A stretch of 64,000 nt of DNA from assembly GCA_907163375.1 (NCBI GenBank), contig CAJQUW010013623.1, positions 364,621 to 428,620 on the forward strand. Reading direction: 5' to 3'. Of the stretch, positions 19,416 through 32,672 are shown piece after piece. Made by a program: the position numbers and the translations under genes. Origin of the DNA: Prostheceraeus crozeri. Taxonomy: Eukaryota > Platyhelminthes > Polycladida > Euryleptidae. The notes beneath the pieces are model-generated. The model searched no databases, was not told the DNA's origin, and worked only from the letters and a program-made list of their open reading frames with translations. The number at the start of each line of letters is the position of its first letter. Within the stretch, counting starts at the first letter, position 1.

Positions 19416-19855
19416 CAGGGAAGAGAATTCCGGATTTATCCGGAATTCCGGATTTTTTTACGGCCATCTGGGTCATTTTTGAGATTCACCAGAAAATGCA
19501 ATGAAAATGGAGGTGAAGGGGGTAGGGGGTAAGGTACGTGGACCCCTAAGATGGAATGACATCTTCATGAAGCAACGCATGATCTCTTCTAAAGACAGCA
19601 TCTTTATGATACGTTGCATATAAGACACCTCTGATCACAAGTTATTACAATTGATATCAGCCATATTTCCCCTTCTGACGATCAGTGGGTACCTTCTGAC
19701 GATCGGTATGCCCCCTCTGACGATCAGTGTGTCCCCTCGGTGATCAATGGCCCTTAGAATTGACCCTTAGATTACTTATTATGATATCAAAACTGAAAAT
19801 GGGCCCCCTAGAAGAGATCATCCGGATTTTTTGTGACACGGCGTTCTCATCCCTG
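19416..19855. mobile_element. Non-autonomous hAT-like element
   Basis: Ends CAGGGAAGAGAA and (inverted) CAGGGATGAGAA. Flanking octamers ctcatatt and cttctatt agree at six of eight positions, fitting an aged 8-bp target duplication. The interior has repeated 'ctgacgatc(a/g)gt' motifs (19675-19745) and no gene. Confidence 0.55.
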
Positions 19856-20851
19856 CTTCTATTTGTTAGCTACTAGAGTCGGAATTCAAGGATTAAGTAC
19901 TAGAGAAAATAGATGCTAGATTAATGGGCGACGTAGAGCGCTGTCGCGACGTTAACTTGCTAAAAAATATTACTGAACTAGCATGACATCATGTAGCTGA
20001 TACTTCCCACGATGACATTCACAAAACAGTAGCAAGGCGCAAAACTGCGATCATTTCAATACACTAGTTGACGAAATAGCCGAAAACTAGTACCAACCTT
20101 CATACCAAACTAGTACAACCGAGAGTTTGTCAGACGCCATTCAACGTTTCTTTTTTACATGTACATGGATGCTATCTTGAATCACTGGACTCCCTGGAAT
20201 TCATGCATACAGTGGGGAAAACTAACTATGTCACAAAATCTAATATTTAAGTAATAATAATGCACACATTCAAAAACAGGAACAAGGGCCGGGTTAAAGA
20301 CCAAGATAATTTACTTAAATAACATTTGAATAAAATACAAAAAAAATTGTTGTTCAACGTCATACTGCGACGAAATGTTTCAAGGATTAGCAGCTAATTA
20401 CTGCAAAACCATAACATTCGGAGACAGTGACAAAAAAATACGCAAGAAATTACTCAGCCATCTCACCTCTCATGAATAACTGCAGGCCTACAGAGTGATC
20501 AAAGGTTTCTCCCTAGCCATATAGACGGACTCATTGAATTGGTTTTTGTTAAATCCATTCGCATTTTCTATGTAGGACAACTGTCTGAAATACACAATAA
20601 AGATATTGATATGAATGCAAAAACATGTAAAACATTCTTCGAATGCACAATTTGTACACATTCATGGTATTTTTGTAAAGAATATTAGCCTTCACATCAT
20701 TTAAGTATTTACATGTTCCACAAGGAATGTCAGAAAGTCCCCGGCTTTGATACTGAAACAGATTTTTAAACAAATGATGGGACAAATCATAGACAAACAT
20801 GGATTTGCACTGAATTTACATGATGACTTACATGGCACAATTTTACATGGC
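19856..20851. other. No gene recognised
   Basis: Short chance frames only. Confidence 0.5.
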
Positions 20852-20859
20852 AATATTAG

Positions 20860-23623
20860 CAGGGCTGTCCGCAATTAATGGAGTAATCGATTAATTGATT
20901 ACACTGTCAGGCGATTAAAATATTGCGATTAATCAATAAAGAATGTATGCTCCTATGCAAATTGAATGAATTGAATACAAATCTTTGAATGAATTGGTCT
21001 TGACGACCAGACCTATTGATTCTTGAAAGCAGTTAGATTGATTTATTAAAATCTGCGTGCGTTCATTTTTAATTCCAAATTCTTTGCTGTTTCACAGACG
21101 TAGAACTCTCACACATTCATATTTTTTTGGCATTCATCACACAATTATTTTCTGATGCATTCCTTTGCACTTGGTGAGGAGCTGTTCATTCACTTGATTG
21201 ATGCAATATTCGATGATTCATCTCTTGACAGGTGTTGGTTTCTTCTATCAAGTGACCGCTTTAAATATTTGACCAGCTTGTCTAGTTTGTCTGTATCATG
21301 CCGCAAAGCTTTGTGATAATCACTTAAGTGTACTTCCATGGAAGTACATCTACTTTGGAATGGCATCTAACTAATGCTCATAATAAATTAGCGGACGGAC
21401 GTGAATCAGAGAAAAAACGTGACACAACCGTTAAGAGGGATTCAAGTGGAAGATCAGTGCCTCAACCACGACAATCTCAGTCATCGTGCGGATCGGATCT
21501 TACATCATACTTCACATCTCGTGACAATTGTCCTTGCAGTAGTGGTCGAAGTGTTCAGCTTACTAATTTAGCTTGTCAAGCTGTAGCCTATTCCAGGAAC
21601 ACTATCGTGCTTTGAAAATAACGGGTTCAAATCCTTTATAGAATTCATGGAGGCGAATTACCAGCCTCCAAGTCATCAGACTGTTATGCGTCACATAAAT
21701 TCAAGGTATGAAACTGAATTCGAAAAGTTGCGACGAAGTTTGGAAGCAATCGACCATCGTGGTGTCAGCATCACATGTGATTACTGGACAAACATGCAGA
21801 TGGTGGCCTTTTTCACTATCACTGCTCACTACATCCATCAAAACGGATCATGGATTCTGAAAGCTACGGAATAATCAAAAGTATCTCATGTGAGTGATAA
21901 CATCGCTGCCGAGCTGACTAAAGTAATAACGGAGTTTGGTTTGCTTCAGAAAATTTGGTATGCCTGCCAGGTGTGGAGTCGAGAAATGTGAAGCTGTTCC
22001 ATGTCACACAGGCCCATCTGTTGCATTTAGCCGTAATGGATTCACTTGCTGAAACCCCTGTTGCGCAGGACTGTGTCAACATCGTGCACAAATTCATCGC
22101 TAAATTCAAATCATCTGAACGACTTCGTGCAACCTTTAATCAACAACACTCGTCAATCGGAGAATCTAACCCTTCAATCAAACGCAGAGAATTGCAACTC
22201 AGCAATGTGACTCGATGGAATTCAATCACTACAATGTTGAAATCTTTTGCTGATCTTCAGATGGTTTTGAATGTCTGTGCTGAGGTCAACAGTGAGTTCT
22301 GGGACTGTGTGCCTCCCAAATCAATACATGGAAGTGTTGATGAGATAATTCAGTTGATGTCTCCTGTTGCTGATATGACTGTTATGTGGCAATCTCGGAA
22401 GAGTTCGATCTTGTCAGAGATCTATCCTGTGCTATACTCAGTGGTAGCTTTGTTGGACAACATTCGCCGAGATATGCGGCCTACGTCTGTCGGTGGAAAA
22501 TTGAGTAGGCCTAGGCGACTACTGAAAAACATCAAAGATCGATTTTCTATGGACGATACGGAATATATAACTTCGATGTCGATACACGTCGTAGCGACAG
22601 CCCTATATCCTCGACAGTTTAAAATGCTTTCTTTTCTGACGAATGATGATCACCGTGCTGCAGTTCATGACCATTTGCTGCAACTAGCCCATGAAATTGC
22701 ACCAAGTGTGGAAGATGCAAACAATATTCCAACTCAACCCGATGTGTCAATTCAGCCTGCAAGCAGTTCATCTCATGTTCGGTTATTGATTCAACTTTTT
22801 TGTCAAGATTCTTCTGTACCGGACTGCAATGCTAAAGAAGAATTGCGCAAATTCCTTGATCTTAACAATCAACCGTTGGAAACCAATCCGATCGACTGGT
22901 GGGGCAAGAATACAAAAGATTTTGCGATCTTGTCGCGCTTTGCGCGACGAATCTATGCAGTTCAACCAACAAGTGCTGCAAGTGGAAGAGTTTTTTCGCA
23001 ATGTTCTTCGTTGTATGAAAGGAAAAGAATGTCTCTTCTGCCTGATAATGCCTCAAAAATAATTTTCTTGAACAAAAACTGTAAATAAAACTGATGATCG
23101 GACGTGAGATATTTGATGCGATTTTAGTTCAGTTAGTTTGAAGTTTATGTTACACTTAAAATTCATGCATATACACGTATGGTTGAAATATTTTGCTGTC
23201 ATTTAATACTTTCCCGGGATTTTAGAGTTTGGAGATTTCTAAGTCCATGTCTTACTTTTAGTCATCCTTTCTTAGAATAAGTCCTACGCAGGAGGCCTGT
23301 TTAAGAGCAATAAAGGAGCTTTCATCAATGAATTATGATAAGGACGCTGATTATGTCGATTGATACTAGCATTCAGAAATCCATGATTATTACACTGTGA
23401 AGGGCCTAATAAAATTTAGGGGTGATACAGATTTACATAAAAGAAAATAATAATTTGAAGTACAGCTCATGCAAGCCTAATGCTAAACTTAAGCCTATTT
23501 AGGAGCCTAGGGTCTGTAAGCTACGGAATTTCATTACAAAAGAATATTTGAGAGTCTATGAGCTGGCTTAAAATTGACTGATTAATCGATTAATTTTTCA
23601 AAACTTAATCGTGGACAGCCCTG
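20860..23623 (+). mobile_element. hAT (Ac/ZBED-type) transposon, decayed
   Basis: A perfect 8-bp target duplication, aatattag, lies at 20852-20859 and 23624-23631. Terminal inverted repeats are CAGGGCTGTCC with a TAATCGATTAAT subterminal motif at both ends. Length 2764 bp. A decayed transposase is inside. Confidence 0.93.
21328..23088 (+). pseudogene. hAT transposase (broken)
   Basis: The first part reads the end of a BED zinc finger (HGSTSTLEWHLTNAH). The second part has the first catalytic Asp in TCDYWTN (near 21780). The long third part (21955-23088) ends in the hATC dimerisation domain (FAILSRFARRIYAVQPTSAASGRVFS). Breaks: the frame changes near 21610, a TAA lies at 21872-21874, and the region normally holding the second catalytic Asp (about 21950) is deleted. 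It cannot make an active enzyme. Confidence 0.9.
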
Positions 23624-23631
23624 AATATTAG

Positions 23632-24757
23632 CCAAACGCAATGACGCTGCTTCCCAAATTATTCTAAGTCATGACCGCGGAATGTGCGCATAGATATTCG
23701 CTTCAGTGTTTGAGAAAATAAGGTTTCATTCCAGGACCTTGATGTTGACCCAGTATATGTACTGCATCTACCGGTTGAATAGGAGGAAAACATAAGCTGT
23801 TTTTGAATTCCTACCCAGATATCACTCGTAGGACCAAAGAATGCAATCCGGTTCAGAGTACGAAAATGAAATGGAACCCTCAATTGAAACACAGTATAAA
23901 AATGATAACCGTGAAACCGAGGTGACGCTTGAATTTCCTATTGAGCTTCAAAAAATATTCATTATGTGATGATGGTAATAATATCTTCAAAAAATTGAGC
24001 ACCGTAGGTATAGAAAAAACATTAGATCAAACAGGAAACCATATGAAGATGCACTCTTACGGATAAAATACAAATAACTCACATTTTCTGGAATGATCAC
24101 TTGGTTTGTAGGTACGACTCACCGCTTCGATTAACTCGAAGAAGTTTCATGATGAAACTTTCAAAATGAAACGTCGTTGGCATTCAGTAGCGTAGAATGA
24201 ATCCCCGAAATGAGATCTGAGCGGGCGACAATCTTTGTGTTTTGCACGGGGGTATATGAACAACATTCTATGTCGAATTATTAATTTATTAATGTGAGAA
24301 TCTGAAATCCTACAATAGCGCTCTTGGTCAATTTTCGCATGTCCCCTGTTGCGCAACGATCGCGAGAGATGTTCATTTCTGTGAGTCAGATAGTCGGTCA
24401 AGCGGAGATACTAGTTGTACTGTCACGGACGTCTCGATATAGCTTGTTGCCAGGACACGACACGATTTTGCGACACCCACAATTTGCTTGTTTCTTGTAT
24501 ATACTGTATGATTTTATGTTAATCGTGTATCATGAATGATCAATAAGAGACAAAATCAGATATCAATGAATTTAGGGCTTCTTCTGATTTACGAAATTAT
24601 TAAGTATAGGACGGTACTTATAGGTTATCTCCCACCCACTTTTTCAAATTTGTGTAAAATCCATAGAAATGAATCAATCGCTACAAAACTCTAAGTGCAC
24701 GTGAGTGAGGATGTCTTCTACCTACACACTAAAACTTGCCCAAATTGAAGAAGTACT
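23632..24757. other. No gene recognised
   Basis: Host-like intergenic DNA with only short chance frames. Confidence 0.5.
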
Positions 24758-25196
24758 CACTAGGTGACATGCCACGCTCAATCACGCGTAAGAATTACAC
24801 ATGACCCCACCCCAAACATCCGTGGCTATGCGGGATATTACTACAATATCTCTTATATAAGCTACTATAGTTGGCAGTCCTAGACTTTGCGTCTCATGTG
24901 TCTGCATGTATCAGAGGCTAAACAATGTGATAGGATCTCAATTTCATGCTCAGGGAAGACAGAACATACTTAGCGGTTCATCCGTGGTTCAAGCGGCAAC
25001 GCAGACAACCGTAGACGACGCGCAAACTATAAACGCTCGCCCGCGTGTATTCATAAACATTTCACATGTTTTAACAGCATCAGATCAAGTGATTTCTGAC
25101 TCTTAGTGCAGCGCGTATGTACGCGGGTAGAATAGAATGTCCTTAACCACGGATGTTTGGGGTGTTCCGTAATTACGCGTGGCATGTCACCTAGTG
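24758..25196. mobile_element. MITE, 439 bp
   Basis: The terminal inverted repeat of 20 bp, cactaggtgacatgccacgc, is perfect at both ends. A second inverted block, ccccaaacatccgtgg, lies just inside. No clear target duplication and no coding capacity. Superfamily not assigned. Confidence 0.8.
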
Positions 25197-26110
25197 CCTT
25201 CTGAATTAGGGGCGATAACTTGAAGTGAAGCGTTGCTGCAGCTTGATCTGACTTCTTCTGACCTCATCGTCTGAGCAGAAAGCACTTAAAGTTAACAAAG
25301 TCATATCCCGACAACTCCTGAAATGATGATGACCATACAGGCCATATCCCTTAAGGTGCGTTTACACATGAAACTTTATTGCTGCCACCTAAATTGCACG
25401 TGTAAGCGCTTCTGACACTCTCGTCTGACACCAGATTGCTGACATTTTTAAAAGTTGCTGCAACCGAGTGTCAGTGAAAATATTGCACGTGTAAACGGCT
25501 CCTGACACTTTCTGAAAAGTGGCTGCCACAAGTGTCACTGCAGTTGAACGAGGCGCAACTTTTAGCTGACACTTTTACCGACACTCACACGTGACACGAC
25601 CGTGATCGGAACACAGAAACCTGACTTCTTCGAGGCTGGATTTGTTCTTGCTTTTTTCATTATCGCCTGTCATTAAATTACTAATGATGTGATAACATGC
25701 ATAGTTCATACATACTTATTTTCTGCTTTTGCTACTGCATACTATTGTGCATACGGTTAACATCAATTTCAGCTTCATTTTCAGGACAGAACTGATTTTC
25801 CTGACTGTCATAATACAAGAAACTCCACCGGCTTGTGGGAGTATTAAGCATTGTTTGACCTGAAATTCCTCACCACAGACATGCGTGGGAATATAATCGT
25901 CGACTTTGCAGTCGTGTATCGGTGCTAGGCCGCTTGACAACCGGTCAATAGATAAAAGCATCAGCAGGTGGGACTCATTTTTCTCAAGTGAAATGAATCA
26001 TTGATTGATTGTCTGTTATGTTGACATCGACAGATTTATACAACATTCAGCAAAACATCTTGTGAAACGATGATCGCTGGTTCAACGATGAATGAGAATG
26101 ACACAAACAA

Positions 26111-26334
26111 AGTGTGAGTGGACAAGAGCATTAACCGATGAACTGATCGGTGAATACGAACTGTATCCGTGTTTGTAGAACGTCCACAATCATGAATATC
26201 GCGACAGAATAAGGAAGGTCGAAGCATGGAAGAAGATTGCCGGAAAATTTAAAATGGAAGTCAAAGAGGTTCAGCGAAAAATGCACAACCTCAGGACTCA
26301 GTTCCACAACGAACTCAAAAAGCAAAAAAACTAA
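26111..26334 (+). pseudogene. MADF DNA-binding protein of Harbinger A
   Basis: Reads WTRALTDELIGEYELYPCL, a TAG where MADF proteins have Tyr or a similar residue, then YRDRIRKVEAWKKIAGKF, then VQRKMHNLRTQFHNELKKQ and a stop. This is the full outline of a MADF domain. The later WPFYE-type segment continues in another frame near 26370. It is a decayed partner gene of the transposase. Confidence 0.7.
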
Positions 26335-26607
26335 AGTCTGGGAGTGATGCCGGCGACAAATTCACGAAATGGCCGTTTTACGAGGTGATACAGTTTATTC
26401 AATGCCCAAATGAAGGTCGCGAGTCAAGTGATACATTTTCAGCATTTTCAGTTTCAGCATCGATATGCGTATTGCAGTGTACATTATTAAGCCTACTTTC
26501 TAGATTTGAATAGAATTTTACAAATTTGATGTAAGAATTTCAGGGTACTTAGCAAATAAATTGTAGAAACATATATGTATTATTTGTTATGTTATGGTGT
26601 AGAACAG

Positions 26608-26690
26608 TGGTGGGTAATGAATTTTGGATGGTGAACCGTGTAAGCTATCTTCACGAGGGTTCGCGGAATCATCTTCTTCTAAGCTTGCGC
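26608..26690 (+). mobile_element. Possible hAT terminus
   Basis: Starts CAGTGGTGGGTAATGAA, like hAT ends. No matching right end was seen in the next kilobase. Confidence 0.35.
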
Positions 26691-27550
26691 TACACATAGG
26701 CCCATAGACTTGACTTGACTTTTTCATATCTAGGTCTAGTCAAACGCTTTTTGCAATAGCTTTTATATTCATGTATACCTAGAAATGAAAATGTGGTACA
26801 GTATTCTTGCATTGTCTGGATGTATGCAGTAACAAATACACAGCATTTAATGAAATGAAGTGAGGTGAAAACAATTCATGAGTTACGGTTGCTACATGCA
26901 GTCTTGTGTTAATTGATTTAATCGTGAAAAGTTCTAATAATGTTTCAAAAAATATCTTACAACAAAAAATCCAAGAAAGCTTTTAATCAAATAGTGACGG
27001 TATCCCATGACTCGATCGCTTCTTTCAATACAGGGAAGAAATGTGCATGTATAGTGCACATTATTATGGACAGTCAGTTGGAGAATTGATGATAATGTTG
27101 CTTTATACAATATAGATTTTATAGCCGTCATTGTATCCATCTAACAGTAAAGGCTTATTGTCAATCCTACCTTTATTTTCTTCCAAAAACGATCTATTGC
27201 TTTGAAGCACACAATTGCCAAAATTATTCAACAATAATGCTCCAGTAGAAAATCTACAATTAGACTGTTACATCAACTCAATACAGGCTATTTTCTTATT
27301 TCAATTCTGTTTCTATGTCATTTTATCGTTGCACATAGGGCCTATAGCAACTAAAGAAACATGAGTAATAAAAGTTTTCAAAGAATCATAATTGGGTTCT
27401 CCATATTTTAAAAATACTGTATATAGATGACGCTGAGAGACAATTGTTAAAGAAAGTCAATAGAAAACAAATTAGATAGCACAGCTGTTTTCTTTGTACG
27501 AGTAATGAAGTATGAAATGAATAGCTTTCTTGTCAAAGTTAAAATTCACG

Positions 27551-27922
27551 TCAGATAAATTTATAGTGCCACGAAACTTCACCATCGGGTGTCATGAAGA
27601 AATCTCGAAATTCCTCTCGTGTTGTTTTTGCAGAATCCGCAATATTGTTGCTGCAGCTTCTTTCAATTGGCAGCATGTTTGCTTCAGGCATTCCCATCAA
27701 GCGCCAAGAACCGTCTTTAATTGAACCATTTTCAAAGTTCTCTGTGTCAAATGAATCTTTCGGGGCATACCTCTTCGCCGATTCTTTCTTCGTCATAAGA
27801 TAGTTGTGCAGTACACTAGAAGACAGTACAAGCATATTCAACCATATTCGCCGTTCACACTTTGTTTTCTTTGTCAAGATGTATGCACCAACTGCTGCAG
27901 CTGTTCGCTTTCTCGATGGCAT
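27551..27922 (-). pseudogene. Harbinger A transposase, internally deleted
   Basis: 123 residues from ATG 27922. The first about 27 residues (MPSRKRTAAAVGAYILTKK...RRIW) are the basic N terminus of a Harbinger transposase. They pass directly into its C-terminal tail (SVLHNYLMTKKESAKRYAP...GSWR...TREEFRDFF). The helix-turn-helix and the whole DDE domain are missing, yet the frame is intact across the join. The tail matches HARBI1-like proteins. It may be a deletion-derivative element's residual frame; whether it is expressed is unknown. Confidence 0.7.
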
Positions 27923-28011
27923 CGTGAAGAATAAGTGTCGACTAAAAGTGTCATGTGTACACGCTCCTGCAATCTCCAGCAATTTTCTGACTCATCATAG
28001 ATCGTAAAGTG

Positions 28012-28333
28012 GGTTAATGATCATTACCAAAACAGCCAAAAATGATCCAAAAAAGCCAAAATCAAAAAAGAAACAAAAAGCCACAGAATGAAGCCGATTC
28101 CCCAAAAAAGCCAAACTTAAGCTCACCACACCAGTCTACATCCACACTAGCAGTTTCATTGCCATAACTATCGATGCCACTCCTCCACAGCAATTCAAAT
28201 CCACAAAATCAGTCCACATTTCGATACTCAAATCCAAAAAAGCCAAAATATTCTGCGCTACTGCACCGATTACCCAAAAAAGCCAAACTTAAGCTCACAA
28301 CACCAGTCTACATCCACACTAGCAGTTTGATTG
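28012..28333 (+). repeat. Left terminal inverted repeat of the unassigned element
   Basis: Inverted partner of 35184-35500. Repeated runs of ccaaaaaagcc and the unit ccagtctacatccacactag, present twice. Confidence 0.9.
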
Positions 28334-28750
28334 TTATTACTGGAGATCTCTGAAAATGATTCGAATTGCTGACTTTTTTCTTCTCTTTAGCTAGTGAATT
28401 TTGTTTCTTTGATTCTGTGCGTCTGAGTTTGGTTTTCAGAATACCGAATTTGATGCCGGAATTGATCCCGTTGTTTTTTGAGATAAGGATCCTGAGATTT
28501 TCCAGTGGATAGCAACCTTGGCGTCTTAATCGAATCTTTTGAATATCTTTAATCCATGCAATCATGGCCAACAGATTTTTAGTATTTTACGTTTTGTGCA
28601 TATAGAACTTTTTTCAGAAGGATTTTAATTTTGGCACAATACTTTCATCGTGAGAGCTATTTTTAAATTTGAATTCGGCATCATTTTGGCTGATTTCGCT
28701 ATATATTCAGTTCTAATTGATTTTGCGGCATCAATTCTTGGTGAAGTAAG

Positions 28751-29199
28751 GGTTAATGATATTTTACTATAGAGCCAAAACAATTAACATTACGACAAAA
28801 AAGACACATCGACCCACAACTTCTGCGCATCTTTGCGGAAAACACAACAGAGCGAAGCGTAAGCTCTACAACACCTCACTCACCTTCAAGTAAAGTTTCA
28901 TCAAAATCCATGCAATACTCTGTCCTACACAGCATTTACAAGTTTGAAAATATGGCCTATTCAGCAACATTTCAACTTTTCAAATACACATCGAGCCACA
29001 ACTTCTGCGCATCTTTGCGGAAAACACAATAGAGCTAAACTTTATAAGCTTTACAGTACCTCACTCACCTTCATGTGACATTTCAACTTTTCAAGCACAC
29101 ACTGCGTTTTCCGCAAAGATGCGCAGAAGTTGCGGCTCGATGTGTTCTTTTTTGTCGTGATGTTCGTTGTTTTGGCTCTATAGTATAAAATCATTAACC
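28751..29199. mobile_element. 449-bp MITE sharing the GGTTAATGAT terminus
   Basis: The terminal inverted repeat of about 90 bp begins GGTTAATGAT and includes tatagagccaaaac and acttctgcgcatctttgcgg. Flanks gaagtaag and gaaataag agree at seven of eight. The internal unit cttctgcgcatctttgcggaaaac occurs three times. It shares its first ten bases and the 8-bp duplication with the element it sits in. Confidence 0.85.
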
Positions 29200-29504
29200 G
29201 AAATAAGTTGAATTGATATAAAGGATTCTTCCTATCCATATGGAGATATTCACATATGCAAAATCTTTGAATTTGAAATTATCTGCTTATTATGTATGCA
29301 TGTTTGAAATTTCAAATACATTTTTTAATTTCATTTTTTTACATTTATTTCTGCATCTGACGAACAATTATTGAATTTTTCAGAATCATGTTGCTTTTAG
29401 CCTCAGTGTCTCGATAAAAATCACCGAATTGGATTATTCATTTCATCTGTAGAAACAAAATATCAAAATGTGCGATCTTAGTGATATTTGATTTGAACTA
29501 AAAT

Positions 29505-29780
29505 ATGTGAAAATATACAAGCAAAAGTTAAAACATGCAAGGTAAAAGACATAATACTGGAAAATAATAATGAAGTAATGAAGAAATGCATAATGTAGGC
29601 AAGCATTGCAGTAACACAAAACAAAAATAAACATATAGTTATATGTTAAATATAAACAAAGTTTATTTTTGTTTTGTGTTACTGCAATGCTTGCCTACAT
29701 TATGCATTACTTCATTATTATTTTCCAGTATTATGTCTTTTACCTTGCATGTTTTAACTTTTGCTTGTATATTTTCACAT
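29505..29780. repeat. Near-perfect 276-bp palindrome
   Basis: Left arm 29505-29632 and right arm 29661-29780 match except for an 8-bp insertion (aagaaatg) in the left arm. The spacer is 28 bp. No gene. Confidence 0.9.
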
Positions 29781-29799
29781 GTTTCTGTTTGTGTCCATA

Positions 29800-30483
29800 T
29801 GTAGCTTGAAGAGTTCTTAAAATGAATGTGTTGTGCAACTACCAATCAGATCAGAGTAATTCATGCAGCGTGTCAATCCATGACGTGTTAACAGCTATGT
29901 AATCAGTTCCGTGGTATGCCTCAATAAAGAACGGACGAAGCGCCGGCATGAGATTAAAGATGTCCTTTCAACTGCTCCGAGTAGTTTATAAATGGGCACC
30001 TACAAAGAGAATATTCAACAGATGATTAGTAAACATCGTTTTATCAACCATCTTTTTCAGATTCCATTTTCACATTTCATTTTCCATTTCAAATAGTGAT
30101 CTAATAGAAATTGACACTATAAACAGCATCTGTTAAAACAGACGGTTTTTGACCTTTGGCATTCACCTGCGCCAGGGATGACTTTAGAAATAAAACTGAT
30201 CCTGTTTTTCTGAATCCCCTTTCAATGCTTTTTCGATTGATGTGGTTAGACAGAATTGGTTTTGGGACATCAGGAAGGGGCGAGAATTCCCCCCTCAGAC
30301 CTGTATCTTGCTTTCTAGGGAAGGTACCACTCCTTTATCCCAGCGCTCAAGTAAAACTTCTCAGTGGTGTTGCACTATCACTCGAACTCAGTGACATAAG
30401 TCTGTTTTAAATCCATTGTGACGAAGTTTGGCGAAATTTGATGAATTTGGAAAATGTGAGGGGAGGAGGAGAATAGAAGTACC
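29800..30483. other. No gene recognised
   Basis: Interior of the unassigned element. A GC-richer block at 30140-30420 has frames interrupted by several stops and matches nothing I recognise. Confidence 0.45.
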
Positions 30484-30885
30484 TAAAGGGGCTTTCACAA
30501 TAGTCGTGCGACCTCTTTACGACTTCTTACGATCATGGTCGTAAGATCGATCGCATCTATCGCACGACCAGTCTCTTGCTGTCGCACGACTTCTCATGGT
30601 CTCCTGTTGTCGCATCTGCACAAAATTCAGGCGCGACCACTCTCGGGATTCTAGCTCGCGCGATCGCTCGTGCAACGGTCGCGTATAGTCGTGCAACAGT
30701 ATCAGAAGTCGCACGACCATCTTGCGACTACTTGTTTGCTTTCCTTCCAAAAGTATGCTTTGATGTGACCATCGTACGACTATGAGACCATTGTGCAACA
30801 GTCTCTTGTACACGTGAGACTGGTCTCACGACTTCACGCCAATATATATGCCGCACATGTGCTATCAGCTTCATATCATTGTATC

Positions 30886-32030
30886 ATGTCCTCTGTTCGC
30901 CCCCGTGACGTGCTGCGCTCACCTGATAGAGACATTGCTGCGTTGGTGCTTCTTATTCGACTTCGACGACGTAATAGAAGACGCAGAAGACGTTGGTGGG
31001 TCAAGCCTTGGATTAAGAAGCGTGAGGGGTTTGGCCAGTACCACACTCTGATGGCAGAATTAGAGCTGCAATCCCCAGAGGACTTCGTCAACTACTTGAG
31101 AATGCCTCGGGAGATGTTCTACGAGATACTGACGCGCATATCCTCAAGAATCGAGAAGGTCTGAAGTTAGCTATCACTCTTAGATACATGGCTACTGGTG
31201 CAACCTACAAGACACTCCAGTATTCGTTCCGTGTTGCCCACAACAGTATAGCACTGTTCATTCCGGAGGTCTGTCAGGCTTTAGTTGACGAGTACGAAGA
31301 TCAGGTGTTTGCCTTCCCTAGGAACTCTGATGACTGGAGAGACATTGCAAGGAAGTTCAGTGAGAAATGGAATTTTCACCATACCTGCGGAGCCCTGGAT
31401 GGCAAGCACGTGGCCATAAGATGTTCCAGGAAGTCTGGTACTCTCTATCACAATTACAAGGGCTTCTTCAGTATTATCCTTCTAGGTTTGGTGGATGCTG
31501 ACTACAAGTTCATCTGGGCAGACGTGGGATGCCAAGGTTCTTCTTCAGATGCGCAAATCTTCAACAACGGACAACTGAGAAGAAAGCTGGAAGAGGGAAC
31601 TTTGCGCTTGCCAGATCCCGAGCCTCTACCACATGATGACAGGCCAACACCATACTTCGTGGTCGGAGATGACGCCTTTCCCTTGCGTTCGTGGATGATG
31701 AAACCCTTCTCCCAGCGCCAGATGACGGACCAACAGCGGATATTCAACTATCGCCTATCCCGTGCCCGCCGTGTGGTGGAGAACAGCTTTGGTATACTTG
31801 CACATCGCTGGAGATGCTTGCTGACCACCATGCAGCAAGATCCGATCAGAGTCAAGGTCATAGTCATGGCAGCCATGTGCCTACACAACTTGATGCGACT
31901 GCAGCATCGTTCTTTGCAGACCGGTGACCTGGACCAACCTGTTGGTGACGGCAGCTTCATCCCTGGTGCTTGGCGAGAGACACAATTACACGACATTGCA
32001 CATGTTGGTGGCGCTAACCAAGCCAATTGA
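30886..32030 (+). pseudogene. Harbinger B transposase (DDE_4), one frameshift
   Basis: The N-terminal part (ATG 30886 to 31164) has the basic RRRRRRWWVKPW motif, then FGQYHTLMAELELQSPEDFVNYLRM. The catalytic part is open from 31188 to 32030. It shows D1 in CGALDGKHV, D2 in GCQGSSSDAQIF and the Glu in RARRVVENSFG, followed by HRWRCLL. All three catalytic residues are present. The two parts are in different frames, with a small deletion around 31150-31165 that removes the usual linker before GLKLAITLRYMATG. Apart from that the protein is nearly complete (about 380 residues), so the element is young. Confidence 0.88.
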
Positions 32031-32592
32031 GAGGGCAAGAGACTCCGACTGTACTTGAAGGACTACTACAGCAGTGATGTGGGAAAGCTACCCTGGCAGG
32101 ACAAGATGATATAAGCTCCTCGTGTTTGCAAGTATTATATGATGCTATCTTCTGTAGCTGATTGTGTCTTGTTGTCTTTTAAAATAAGTTCTATCGGATT
32201 ATTTATTTTGCTTTTATGTCACTAACAGGCTAAAGAGGGCCGTAGGCTATACGAAAAAAGTCAGGGAAGTTTATTTCATTCATTAGAGGAAGATGAAGTA
32301 GTCTACTAAGTTAGTCTACGGTAGGCTAAACTCTTGAAATCATTAACCCTTCTACTGGGCACCCCATGACAATCGTCACGGATAGCATAATTATGGCTTG
32401 TGGAAAATTTTCATTAAAAGCTACGGCATTGCCGCCTCGTGACTTTTAATTTCTACGTATAGGGATGACTTTAACGTCTAGTCTAGCGTTTGCTGGCATT
32501 CCTCCAGGACTCATGTGTTAGGTTGAGCGTGTGCAGTAATCAGGCATGCATCATATTAGGCCTGCATCATGAAAAAGTACCCGTAGTAATAA

Positions 32593-32593
<1 letters not shown>

Positions 32594-32671
<78 letters not shown>
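32594..32671. repeat. (AGT)n microsatellite
   Basis: About 26 uninterrupted units, downstream of the Harbinger B transposase. Confidence 0.98.
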
Positions 32672-32672
<1 letters not shown>

